Positions 1 through 5,763 of a stretch of 6,645 nt of DNA are shown here, in pieces; position 1 is the first letter of the stretch, and every line of letters starts with the position of its first letter. The DNA is from Bacillota bacterium (GTDB lineage: Bacteria > Bacillota_I > Bacilli_A > RF39 > UBA660). The notes under the pieces are model-generated. The model was not told the DNA's origin and searched no databases. It was given only the letters and a program-made list of their open reading frames with translations. Location: contig JAGZRP010000040.1 in assembly GCA_018381595.1 (NCBI GenBank), positions 1-6,645 on the forward strand, read 5' to 3'. The position numbers were made by a program, and so were the translations under genes.

Positions 1-1
1 T

Positions 2-1054
2 ACAAAGGCAAAGAAGAATGCATTTAAGGATACCGCATATGGAATCTTAAAGGCAGGGGAAAAATATGTCGCAGAAGCATTACTAGAAAGTGAGAATACC
101 TATGAAGGTGAAACGATTATACTTCCTAACCATGATAAGTTAGACTATAAAGGACAAGAACCATTAGGAGGAAAAATGAGCATCACTAAGGATGGTGATA
201 TTTCACTTGTAATAAATAATGATAGTTGGTGTGCAATTAAAACTGCTGAAGATAAAGATGTAAAGATAGAAAAGTACGATAAAAATACATGTAAAATCAA
301 ATTACCATTGAAAGGGCTTGCCAAAATAATATCAGATAAAAATACAAATGGAAATACGGAAGGATTATTTACAGATGATTATGAAAATATTCGCTATCGA
401 GGTTCCAATAGTGAAGTAAAGAATTATGTAACGTTTAATGGTGAGACATGGAGAATTATTGGAGTATTTGAAGGAAAAGTCAAACTTATTAAAAATAATG
501 TATTTGGAGGAGTAAACTGGGATAGTGGAAATAAAAATAATTGGGATACATCTAGTTTAAAAGAATATTTAAATGGAAATTATTATAATGGGCTTAATAA
601 TTTAGCAAAGGATCAGATTGAAACAAGTGTTTTTTATTTAGGTGGACATGATACGACGGAGGGAATTTATTCAAAGGAAATTTATTTAAAAGAGAGAGGA
701 ACCGCTGTATCTGCTGGAAATCCGACGAAAACAACACAGAATATTGGCTTAATGTATCCAAGTGATTATGGATATGCAGCAAGAAGTATCTGTGACGAAA
801 GTTTATCCAGTTATGCTCGAAATGCACATTGCAGCTCTGAAGGGAATTGGCTTTACAAAGGATTTGATGAATGGCTACAAACACCTAGTTCTGGAAGTCC
901 TTACTATGCAGTTTTTATGTATTCCTCTGGTTATTTATACATTGGATTCTCAGTGTCATTGAATTGTGCAATACGCCCAAGCTTATTTTTGAAGTCTACT
1001 GTTAATATTACAGGTGGAGATGGAACAGAAGCAAATCCATATATCATTAGTTAG
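2..1054 (+). CDS. Pseudopilin-like surface protein with C-terminal lectin-like (DUF6273-like) domain, 5'-truncated by window edge
   Basis: The frame is open from base 2, so 350 residues are visible and the true start lies upstream. The first ~60 residues (TKAKKNAFKDTAYGILKAGE onward) look like the stretch that follows the N-terminal hydrophobic helix of type IV prepilin-like proteins in Firmicutes. That helix and the prepilin peptidase site would be off the left edge. A cysteine pair follows (visible residues 77 and 97), as in pilin globular domains. The second half contains a WRIIGVF motif (150-156), a GLMYPSDYGYA motif (249-259), a GNWLYKG motif, and an IRPSLFLKS...GGDGTEANPY ending. I recall this layout from secreted DUF6273-type domains, often with a C-type-lectin or formylglycine-enzyme-like look. 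The product is inferred to be displayed on the cell surface, perhaps as an adhesin or pilus-tip component. The ATG at 176 has an AGGAGG just before it, but the pilin-like sequence continues upstream in frame, so I treat that ATG as internal. Family assignment is from memory of patterns; the function is not demonstrated. Confidence 0.72.
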   Translation, partial: TKAKKNAFKDTAYGILKAGEKYVAEALLESENTYEGETIILPNHDKLDYKGQEPLGGKMSITKDGDISLVINNDSWCAIKTAEDKDVKIEKYDKNTCKIKLPLKGLAKIISDKNTNGNTEGLFTDDYENIRYRGSNSEVKNYVTFNGETWRIIGVFEGKVKLIKNNVFGGVNWDSGNKNNWDTSSLKEYLNGNYYNGLNNLAKDQIETSVFYLGGHDTTEGIYSKEIYLKERGTAVSAGNPTKTTQNIGLMYPSDYGYAARSICDESLSSYARNAHCSSEGNWLYKGFDEWLQTPSSGSPYYAVFMYSSGYLYIGFSVSLNCAIRPSLFLKSTVNITGGDGTEANPYIIS

Positions 1055-1068
1055 TGCTTAAAAAATAG

Positions 1069-1099
1069 AAAATGAATTGCAGAAGTGATTCATTTTTTT
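1069..1099 (+). terminator. Rho-independent terminator of the pseudopilin-like gene
   Basis: The hairpin starts 15 bases after the stop codon. AAAATGAATTGC (1069-1080) pairs with GTGATTCATTTT (1085-1096), giving a 12-bp stem with two G-T wobbles and an AGAA loop. A run of seven T occupies 1093-1099. The stem is AT-rich, as expected in this genome. It separates this gene from the convergent gene on the other strand. Confidence 0.75.
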
Positions 1100-1104
1100 C
1101 ATAC

Positions 1105-1133
1105 AAAATAAAAACCACATTTCTGTGGATTTT
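1105..1133 (-). terminator. Rho-independent terminator of the 533-residue protein gene
   Basis: Read on the minus strand, CCACA-GAAA-TGTGG forms a 5-bp stem closed by a GNRA tetraloop. Four further A-T pairs extend it beyond a single bulged base, and it is followed by TTTTTATTTT. It starts 3 bases after the TAA stop codon of the minus-strand gene, so the assignment is straightforward. With the terminator at 1069-1099 it makes two back-to-back single-direction terminators within 82 bases. Confidence 0.78.
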
Positions 1134-1136
1134 CAT

Positions 1137-2738
1137 TTATCGTTTTGTTAATTGGGTTTCTAATTCAGTAGAAATAAATCCTGGAATTTGATGCTCGTCA
1201 GATAGCAACATATCAATTTCACTTAATAATCTTTTTGTTCTTCGATAATGTACACTTTCTTTTTCATATTTTAATTGGATTTTTTCACGAATGAGTTCCC
1301 TCTCAAACTGTTGATGGTATTCGTTTTCATCTTCTGGAGTTACATTTAATTTTTGTTGAATATATTCTTCACTTAAAAGTTGTGGTTTCAAATCATAGTA
1401 ACGTAATAAAAAGTCATATTTGTTTAAAAATGCATAATATTCTTCTTCTGTGAACTCTTTTTTCAACTTTTCAACATCTAATTTCATTTTTGCTTGTTCT
1501 TTTAAAAATTCATCACTTCTATTTTCTGATTGTACTTCTGAAAATGGATTTTGCAATTTGTAAGTTTCTTTTTTTCTTTTTTTAAAAAAATGAAAGTTTT
1601 TTAAACGAAATTTGTTTGGATTTTCTTGTCCCTCAATACGGTATTGATTTCCAGCAACAATACAGTTGAAATCACGCTCTGCAATCTTTAATTTTTCTAT
1701 TTCGCTTGCGCTCATATTTACTACCTCTTTTTTCTTTTTTCCAAATAAACCATAAGCATCTATGAGATATTTGAATTCCTTGTTTGGATATCGGAAGATA
1801 TTATATTCCATATTTCTTTTTTTGTAAAATTCATCCCAATTGACATGTTCTCGTTTTCTCGCTTTTATATTTAATGCTTTCATTTCTAATTGAATTTTTT
1901 CCCACATTTGCCTTTTATTCATCTGATTTCTTTTTGCCAACTCAGATAGGGAATGAGGGATACCACTGATTCCATAATAGTCTAATAAATTAGGGATTTC
2001 TTCTAAGAATACAAGATATTCATTGGCTGGAATATTTTTTTTGGCTTCGTCTAATTTTTTTATGATAATTTTTTGTTGTTCATAGATTTGTTTTTCTTTT
2101 TTTGTTATATTATCATTTAAACCATAATTGATCATACAATAATCTATTTCTGGATAAGAACTTTTCATTTTATTCGCATATCTTGGTGTTTGATATCGAT
2201 AATCTTTTAATTTTTCTTTGTCGAGATTCTTTTTTACTCGATAGTTTAGTTTATCAAGTGTCTTTTTGATTTTCTCCGTGATATAGGAATCACTTTCTTC
2301 TAAACACGGATTCCAAAGTGGAAGGGAATTATGATTAAATTTGTGAAAAGATTTCCATTGTGGTTCATAAGTCGTGTGGAAAACTGTTTCTAATATCTTT
2401 AAATACTTAGGCAATTGAGGAGTGATTTTAAAAATTATTTGATTTTCTTCGACTTTTCCACAGAATTGTAAATGAAAATTATGATATATAATTTGATTTC
2501 TTGTTTTTGGGTCTAGTTTTAATAAATCGGAATCTTTTAACTCTCCATATAATCTCCCATCAACGATTTTTTCATCTTTTGCAATCAGTTGTAATAAGAA
2601 ACCTGTTTTTCTTGAAATATAAAATTGCATTTCTTTTCCATTTTTTATTTCTTTTAATGACGCTTTTTTAAATTGATACGATTTTAATGATTTTAACAAT
2701 CGTTTTGGGGTAAACTTCCGCTTTTTCTTCTCTTTCAT
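1137..2738 (-). CDS. Lysine-rich protein of unknown function with an internal duplicated helical module
   Basis: This gene encodes 533 residues with no signal peptide or membrane segment visible, so the product is probably cytoplasmic. The N-terminus (MKEKKKRKFTPKR) is very basic, and charged helical segments rich in Lys, Glu, Tyr and Asn dominate the rest. Residues ~30-125 look more beta-like. A motif appears twice with identical spacing: E240-Y..F-L.....L-L.Y-Y255 and E433-Y..F-L.....L-L.Y-Y448. After the first copy, SLSELAKRNQMNKRQMWEKI (263-282) resembles a helix-turn-helix of the sigma region 4/YlxM type, which would suggest DNA or RNA binding; this is a weak inference. The ATG is preceded by AAAGGAAG (2747-2754), 8 bases upstream, and by a near-perfect sigma-A promoter, so this is an expressed single gene. 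It is divergent from ffh and convergent with the pseudopilin gene. I do not recognise the family. Confidence 0.85.
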   Translation of the reverse strand: MKEKKKRKFTPKRLLKSLKSYQFKKASLKEIKNGKEMQFYISRKTGFLLQLIAKDEKIVDGRLYGELKDSDLLKLDPKTRNQIIYHNFHLQFCGKVEENQIIFKITPQLPKYLKILETVFHTTYEPQWKSFHKFNHNSLPLWNPCLEESDSYITEKIKKTLDKLNYRVKKNLDKEKLKDYRYQTPRYANKMKSSYPEIDYCMINYGLNDNITKKEKQIYEQQKIIIKKLDEAKKNIPANEYLVFLEEIPNLLDYYGISGIPHSLSELAKRNQMNKRQMWEKIQLEMKALNIKARKREHVNWDEFYKKRNMEYNIFRYPNKEFKYLIDAYGLFGKKKKEVVNMSASEIEKLKIAERDFNCIVAGNQYRIEGQENPNKFRLKNFHFFKKRKKETYKLQNPFSEVQSENRSDEFLKEQAKMKLDVEKLKKEFTEEEYYAFLNKYDFLLRYYDLKPQLLSEEYIQQKLNVTPEDENEYHQQFERELIREKIQLKYEKESVHYRRTKRLLSEIDMLLSDEHQIPGFISTELETQLTKR

Positions 2739-2762
2739 TTGAATCTCTTCCTTTGACTTTTT

Positions 2763-2790
2763 ATTATATGATAAATTGAAAATTTGTCAA
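2763..2790 (-). promoter_or_regulatory. Consensus sigma-A promoter of the 533-residue protein gene
   Basis: On the minus strand the -35 is TTGACA (2785-2790) and the -10 is TATAAT (2763-2768), both perfect matches, separated by 16 bases. Transcription should start near 2756, giving a leader of about 18 bases that still contains the AAAGGAAG ribosome binding site. The promoter points away from ffh. Confidence 0.85.
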
Positions 2791-2822
2791 TGAAAAGAAG
2801 AAGCTTTCTTTTTTGCCGTCTT

Positions 2823-2833
2823 TATTATATAAT
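2823..2833 (+). promoter_or_regulatory. Possible -10 region for ffh
   Basis: TATTATATAAT contains two overlapping -10-like hexamers, TATTAT (2823-2828) and TATAAT (2828-2833). No good -35 lies 16-18 bases upstream of either; the best is a T-rich stretch at 2805-2810. Using the second hexamer would start the transcript inside the ribosome binding site, so the first is more likely. ffh must have a promoter in this 111-base divergent gap, but this placement is tentative. Confidence 0.3.
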
Positions 2834-2837
2834 GAAT

Positions 2838-2845
2838 GAGGTGAT
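2838..2845 (+). promoter_or_regulatory. Ribosome binding site that fixes the ffh start
   Basis: GAGGTGAT lies 4 bases before the ATG at 2850. It selects that ATG over an in-frame TTG at 2784 and an ATG at 2832, which lack such a site and would add residues that Ffh proteins do not have. The same GAGGTGAT precedes tmcAL. Confidence 0.85.
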
Positions 2846-2849
2846 AAAC

Positions 2850-4154
2850 ATGTTTGAAAATTTAGGAGATCGCTTACAAAGCGCAATTCATAAAATAAAA
2901 GGTTATGGAAAAATAACAGAACAAAATATTGATGAAATTTCAAGAGAAATCCGTTTGGCATTATTGGAAGCTGATGTCAATTATCAAGTCGTTAAAGAAT
3001 TTGTGAAAAATGTGAAAGAAAAAGCACTTGGAGAAGATGTACAAAAAAGTTTAAAGCCAAGTGAACTATTTGTTAAAATTGTAAAAGATGAATTAGTAGA
3101 ATTACTTGGCGGAGACAAGGTTGATTTAAATACAAGTGGGAATCCTGCTACATTAATGTTAGTTGGTCTTCAAGGAAGTGGTAAAACTACAACAATTGGA
3201 AAACTTGCTTTACTGCTTCGTAAAAAGTTCCATAAGAAACCATTATTGGTTGCTTGTGATGTATATAGACCAGCAGCTATTGATCAATTAAAGCAGTTAG
3301 GAAAAGAATTAAATATTGAAGTTTATTCAGAAGGGAAAGGAAATCCAGTTGAGATTTCAAAGAATGCGATTTCCTATGCAAAAGAAAACAATTATGATTA
3401 TGTTTTGATTGATACAGCAGGTCGTCTTCATATTGATGAAGAATTGATGACAGAACTTAAAAACATTGAAAATGAAGTGCATCCACAGGAAATATTACTG
3501 GTAATAGATAGTATGATGGGGCAAGATGCGATTCATGTCATTACATCATTCCATGAACAATTAAAATTAACAGGAGCTATTTTAACAAAATTAGATGGAG
3601 ATACCAGAGGTGGAGTTGCACTTTCTATTCGTCACTTAACACATGTGCCAATTAAATTTGTAGGTGTGAGTGAAAAAATGGATGGTTTAGAAGAGTTTTA
3701 TCCAGACCGTATGGCAAGTCGTATTCTTGGTATGGGAGATATTATGAGTATGCTTGAAAAAGCAGAAAGTGTGATCGATGAAGAAGCGATGAATGCTGCA
3801 AAAAAGATGGGAAAAGGAACTTTTGATTTAGAAGATTTCTTATTAACGATGAAACAAATTAAGAAATTAGGACCATTAGAAAATTTAATTAAAATGATTC
3901 CAGGTGCTTCTAAAATGGGATTAAATAATGTGAAAGTAGATCCTAAAGATATGGCGCATTTAGAAGCAATTATTCTTTCTATGACACCATATGAGAGAAG
4001 ACACCCAGAAGTATTAAAAGCAACTAGAAAGAAAAGAATTGCACAAGGTAGCGGAAGAAGTGTAGAAGAAGTAAATCGTTTGGTCAATCAATTTGAACAA
4101 ATGAAAAAAATGATGAAGCAAATGAAGAACGGAAATATGAAAATGCCTTTTTAG
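2850..4154 (+). CDS. ffh: Signal recognition particle protein Ffh (SRP54 GTPase)
   Basis: Ffh binds the SRP RNA, recognises signal sequences of nascent membrane and secreted proteins, and delivers ribosomes to FtsY through paired GTPase domains. The 434 residues match a bacterial Ffh of usual length. The N domain is ~1-95. The G domain is ~96-295, with the P-loop GLQGSGKTTT (106-115), DVYRPAA (137-143), DTAGR (188-192), TKLDGDTRGG (246-255) and GVSEKMDGLEEF (272-283). The M domain runs from ~325 to the end. It carries SMTPYERRHP (377-386), the RNA-binding RKKRIAQGSG (392-401), and the methionine-rich tail of the signal-peptide groove (MKKMMKQMKNGNMKMPF). The start MFENLGDRLQ is the family's standard start. 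In many Firmicutes ffh follows ylxM and precedes rpsP; here it stands alone between its own gap and its own terminator. All GTPase motifs are intact. Confidence 0.98.
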   Translation: MFENLGDRLQSAIHKIKGYGKITEQNIDEISREIRLALLEADVNYQVVKEFVKNVKEKALGEDVQKSLKPSELFVKIVKDELVELLGGDKVDLNTSGNPATLMLVGLQGSGKTTTIGKLALLLRKKFHKKPLLVACDVYRPAAIDQLKQLGKELNIEVYSEGKGNPVEISKNAISYAKENNYDYVLIDTAGRLHIDEELMTELKNIENEVHPQEILLVIDSMMGQDAIHVITSFHEQLKLTGAILTKLDGDTRGGVALSIRHLTHVPIKFVGVSEKMDGLEEFYPDRMASRILGMGDIMSMLEKAESVIDEEAMNAAKKMGKGTFDLEDFLLTMKQIKKLGPLENLIKMIPGASKMGLNNVKVDPKDMAHLEAIILSMTPYERRHPEVLKATRKKRIAQGSGRSVEEVNRLVNQFEQMKKMMKQMKNGNMKMPF

Positions 4155-4164
4155 GTATTTTTTT
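4140..4164 (+). terminator. ffh terminator overlapping the stop codon
   Basis: AAAATGCC (4140-4147) pairs with GGTATTTT (4154-4161) around the loop TTTTTA, and T runs from 4158 to 4164. The left arm lies in the last Lys-Met-Pro codons and the TAG stop spans the loop and right arm. The terminator therefore starts inside the reading frame. It isolates ffh from the sporulation gene downstream. Confidence 0.72.
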
Positions 4165-4201
4165 CTTTTAAAATTCATACAGATAAAGGCGATTCACTTA
4201 T

Positions 4202-4228
4202 ACCGATTTTGATTCAGTACATATGATA
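4202..4228 (+). promoter_or_regulatory. Sigma-K-type promoter of the spore coat gene
   Basis: The sequence has AC at 4202-4203 and CATATGATA at 4220-4228, separated by 16 bases. This matches the known sigma-K pattern (AC, 16-17 bases, CATANNNTA) at every fixed position. Transcription would start near 4234-4236, just before the AAGGGGG ribosome binding site (4237-4243). No sigma-A promoter is visible in this gap. Sigma-K drives late mother-cell genes, including coat genes, which agrees with the downstream product. A partial GerE-like site (GATTAGGT, 4229-4236) lies just downstream but is too short to call. Confidence 0.65.
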
Positions 4229-4251
4229 GATTAGGTAAGGGGGATTAAAAA

Positions 4252-4530
4252 ATGTTTAGAAATCAATGTGGCTGTGGAAGAAATCCCATGATGATGGGTG
4301 GAGCACAACCATTTATGCCTCAACAAGGTGAAATGGGTTGTCCAGTTGTAGAGCCAACAATTACAAAATGTGTTGAAAAGGAATGTTTCCACGAAGTTCC
4401 TCATGTATGTCCAATTCATACACATGTCATCAATCGTCATATTTATAGACACACTTATACTCCACAATACAGTTGTTCTGAAGAGAACCAAGTTGTTAAC
4501 TTAGACTGTGGAAAATGTAATCAATTCTAA
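4252..4530 (+). CDS. CotD-family spore coat protein
   Basis: This small gene encodes 92 residues with nine cysteines (6, 8, 30, 40, 45, 53, 75, 86, 89) and six histidines clustered at 47-67. The core CFHEVPHVCPIHTHVINRH resembles the His-rich centre of Bacillus CotD-type coat proteins. The N-terminal part is rich in Gly, Met, Pro and Gln, as in many coat proteins. The product would be made in the mother cell and assembled onto the forespore coat, where cysteines can cross-link. The ATG follows AAGGGGG (4237-4243) by 8 bases and a sigma-K promoter just upstream, which independently supports a sporulation role. It is a single-gene unit sharing a terminator with the convergent tmcAL. The exact CotD paralogue cannot be decided, and a related Cys/His-rich coat family is the alternative. 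Confidence 0.82.
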   Translation: MFRNQCGCGRNPMMMGGAQPFMPQQGEMGCPVVEPTITKCVEKECFHEVPHVCPIHTHVINRHIYRHTYTPQYSCSEENQVVNLDCGKCNQF

Positions 4531-4564
4531 AAAAAAGATCCTATTTTTGAATAGGACCTTTTTT
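4529..4564. terminator. Bidirectional terminator between the coat gene and tmcAL
   Basis: TCCTATT (4539-4545) pairs with AATAGGA (4550-4556) around the loop TTTG. One A-C mismatch follows, then a G-C pair and six A-T pairs (4531-4537 with 4558-4564). The A run on the left and T run on the right make it work in both directions. The tmcAL stop codon (complement of 4541-4543) and its last few codons lie inside the hairpin, and the coat gene stop ends at 4530. The two convergent genes are only 10 bases apart. Confidence 0.85.
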
Positions 4565-5689
4565 GTATTCATCTTCTATTAGTTGTTTTTGGTGTTCTTC
4601 TGTAAAAATAGAAGAATAACAAGCAGTGATTCTCATTTCTAAATTTAACATTTCACTGTTGCCTTTTGAAAAAGTTGTAATCATAGGAAGTTTTACTTCC
4701 TTTTTTATGGTATTTAAATATTCTTTTCCTAATACACTAAATCCTAAAATACGAATATATTCGATTTCTTTCATCTGGTTTGCCTCATCTTTTGTAAAGT
4801 TACATAAAATATGAGTTAACATTCTTTGAATTCTATTATAAGTATATCTTTTAGTTTTTATATGATTGATTAGTTCATCATATGTGTTAGAAACTTTGAT
4901 GGCATTTTGAATTCTTGTCTTCATTCCTTCATCTACCGTTTGAAATTTTTCTAAGTGATTCCAATTGTTATAGATTTGATATTTTAAAAATGGATAATAA
5001 TCTTCATTTTTAGGAATTACTTGTGTGAGTAATTTTTCTGTTTCCTCTGGAATATATTTAGAAACAGATATATTTGTTTTTAGTAAATTACGAATGCTTT
5101 CTGCACTAGTAATCGAAGAATTATCTAACTTATGAAAATCATTGGTACGTTTGATAGAAATAGGGGTAATAGAAGCATTTTGTTTTTTGATTTCACGAAG
5201 ATAGCTTAAGGCGAGAATATCATTGGGTAATTTGATTTCTGTTCCTGTTAGTTTTTTTAATGCTTTTGATTGGGCAGTGGGATAGTTACTACCTTCTTTC
5301 ATCAAGGTTTTTACAAGCGTATGATATTCTTTGTGATTTAATTGAATATCGGCTAGTTTTTGTAACATTTCGATATCATCAGATTCACTTCCAAAGGCAA
5401 TTTTATCTACATTTAAAGCTTTCAGTAAAGAGATAGCACCATGTGCGAAACTATCTGCACTCTGAGTTGCAAAAGGGAAAGGGAGTTCTACAACTAAGTC
5501 TGCTCCATAAAAAAGTGCTAGAAGGGTTTTATCCCATTTATTTAAAGTACTTGCTTCCCCACGTTGTAAAAAGTTTCCTCCAAGTATAATAATAATAGGC
5601 TCATCTTTTACTTTTTTTTTGACTTCTCCTATATGGTATAAATGTCCATTGTGAAATGGATTATATTCTGCAATAATACCAACTGCCAT
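4541..5689 (-). CDS. tmcAL: tRNA(Met) cytidine acetate ligase TmcAL (YlbM family)
   Basis: TmcAL uses ATP and acetate to form N4-acetylcytidine at the wobble position (C34) of elongator tRNA-Met, which keeps AUG decoding accurate. The 382 residues are slightly shorter than Bacillus subtilis YlbM. The N-terminal nucleotidyltransferase fold shows GIIAEYNPFHNGH (4-16) with the HxGH ATP-binding motif at 13-16. Further family motifs are GGNFLQRGE (37-45), GADLVVELPFPFATQSADSF (62-81) and IAFGSE (97-102). ITSAESIRNLL (193-203) is the second nucleotide-binding signature. KRYTYNRIQRML (280-291) is conserved in the C-terminal region. The ATG at 5689 is chosen because GAGGTGAT lies just before it; an in-frame upstream start at 5740 falls inside the -35 of the promoter. 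In B. subtilis the gene precedes ylbN-rpmF on the same strand; here it is inverted relative to the DUF177 gene. Confidence 0.95.
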   Translation of the reverse strand: MAVGIIAEYNPFHNGHLYHIGEVKKKVKDEPIIIILGGNFLQRGEASTLNKWDKTLLALFYGADLVVELPFPFATQSADSFAHGAISLLKALNVDKIAFGSESDDIEMLQKLADIQLNHKEYHTLVKTLMKEGSNYPTAQSKALKKLTGTEIKLPNDILALSYLREIKKQNASITPISIKRTNDFHKLDNSSITSAESIRNLLKTNISVSKYIPEETEKLLTQVIPKNEDYYPFLKYQIYNNWNHLEKFQTVDEGMKTRIQNAIKVSNTYDELINHIKTKRYTYNRIQRMLTHILCNFTKDEANQMKEIEYIRILGFSVLGKEYLNTIKKEVKLPMITTFSKGNSEMLNLEMRITACYSSIFTEEHQKQLIEDEYKKGPIQK

Positions 5690-5716
5690 GAAATCACCTC
5701 TTTTTTTAGATACTAT
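5688..5716 (+). promoter_or_regulatory. Possible promoter of the 237-residue protein gene
   Basis: TACTAT (5711-5716) could be a -10, with ATGAAA (5688-5693, four of six) 17 bases upstream. This would overlap the tmcAL promoter on the other strand, so the two polymerases would compete. The match is modest and the call is tentative. Confidence 0.25.
5693..5700 (-). promoter_or_regulatory. Ribosome binding site that fixes the tmcAL start
   Basis: On the minus strand GAGGTGAT is followed by TTC and the ATG at 5689. It supports the 382-residue product beginning MAVGIIAEYNPFHNGH rather than a 17-residue longer form. Confidence 0.85.
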
Positions 5717-5740
5717 ATCATGAAATATGCAATTTGTCAT
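5712..5740 (-). promoter_or_regulatory. Sigma-A promoter of tmcAL with extended -10
   Basis: On the minus strand the -35 is ATGACA (5735-5740, five of six) and the -10 is TATAGT (5712-5717, five of six), 17 bases apart. The -10 is preceded by TGA, which supplies the extended -10 TGN motif. The transcript would start near 5705, just upstream of the ribosome binding site. Confidence 0.7.
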
Positions 5741-5763
5741 TGTTCTTAGAAAGGAAGTGTACT

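Noticed and set aside
594..884. Minus-strand open frame of 96 codons opposite the pseudopilin-like gene
   Set aside because: It lies wholly inside a well-supported gene on the other strand, has no ribosome binding site of note, and its residue composition looks random.
762..962. Plus-strand 66-codon frame within the pseudopilin-like gene
   Set aside because: It overlaps a well-supported frame in another register and shows no family resemblance; it is a shadow frame.
2776..2790. Imperfect palindrome TTGAAAATTTGTCAA over the -35 of the minus-strand promoter, considered as an operator
   Set aside because: Only 12 of 15 positions are symmetrical, the sequence is AT-rich, and most of the symmetry comes from the -35 box itself.
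2793..2812. AAAAGAA...TTCTTTT hairpin in the ffh leader region, considered as an attenuator or terminator
   Set aside because: The stem is seven A-T-rich pairs with no G-C clamp, and it lies upstream of the likely ffh transcription start.
2764..2961. Minus-strand 65-codon frame overlapping the 5' end of ffh
   Set aside because: It overlaps the divergent promoter region and the conserved N domain of ffh, and its translation looks random.
3698..4087. Minus-strand 129-codon hydrophobic frame opposite ffh
   Set aside because: It mirrors the conserved M domain of ffh. The hydrophobic look is the usual effect of reading the complement of Lys/Glu-rich codons.
4176..4184. CATACAGAT, considered as a sigma-E -10
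   Set aside because: It lacks a matching -35 at the right distance and has a mismatch in the -10; the sigma-K match downstream is better placed.
4191..4216. Direct repeat GATTCA at 4191-4196 and 4211-4216, considered as a regulator site pair
   Set aside because: Six bases repeated once at 20-base spacing is likely by chance in AT-rich DNA and matches no sporulation regulator motif I know.
4231..4491. Minus-strand 86-codon frame opposite the coat gene
   Set aside because: It is the complement of a gene supported by a promoter, ribosome binding site and family match.
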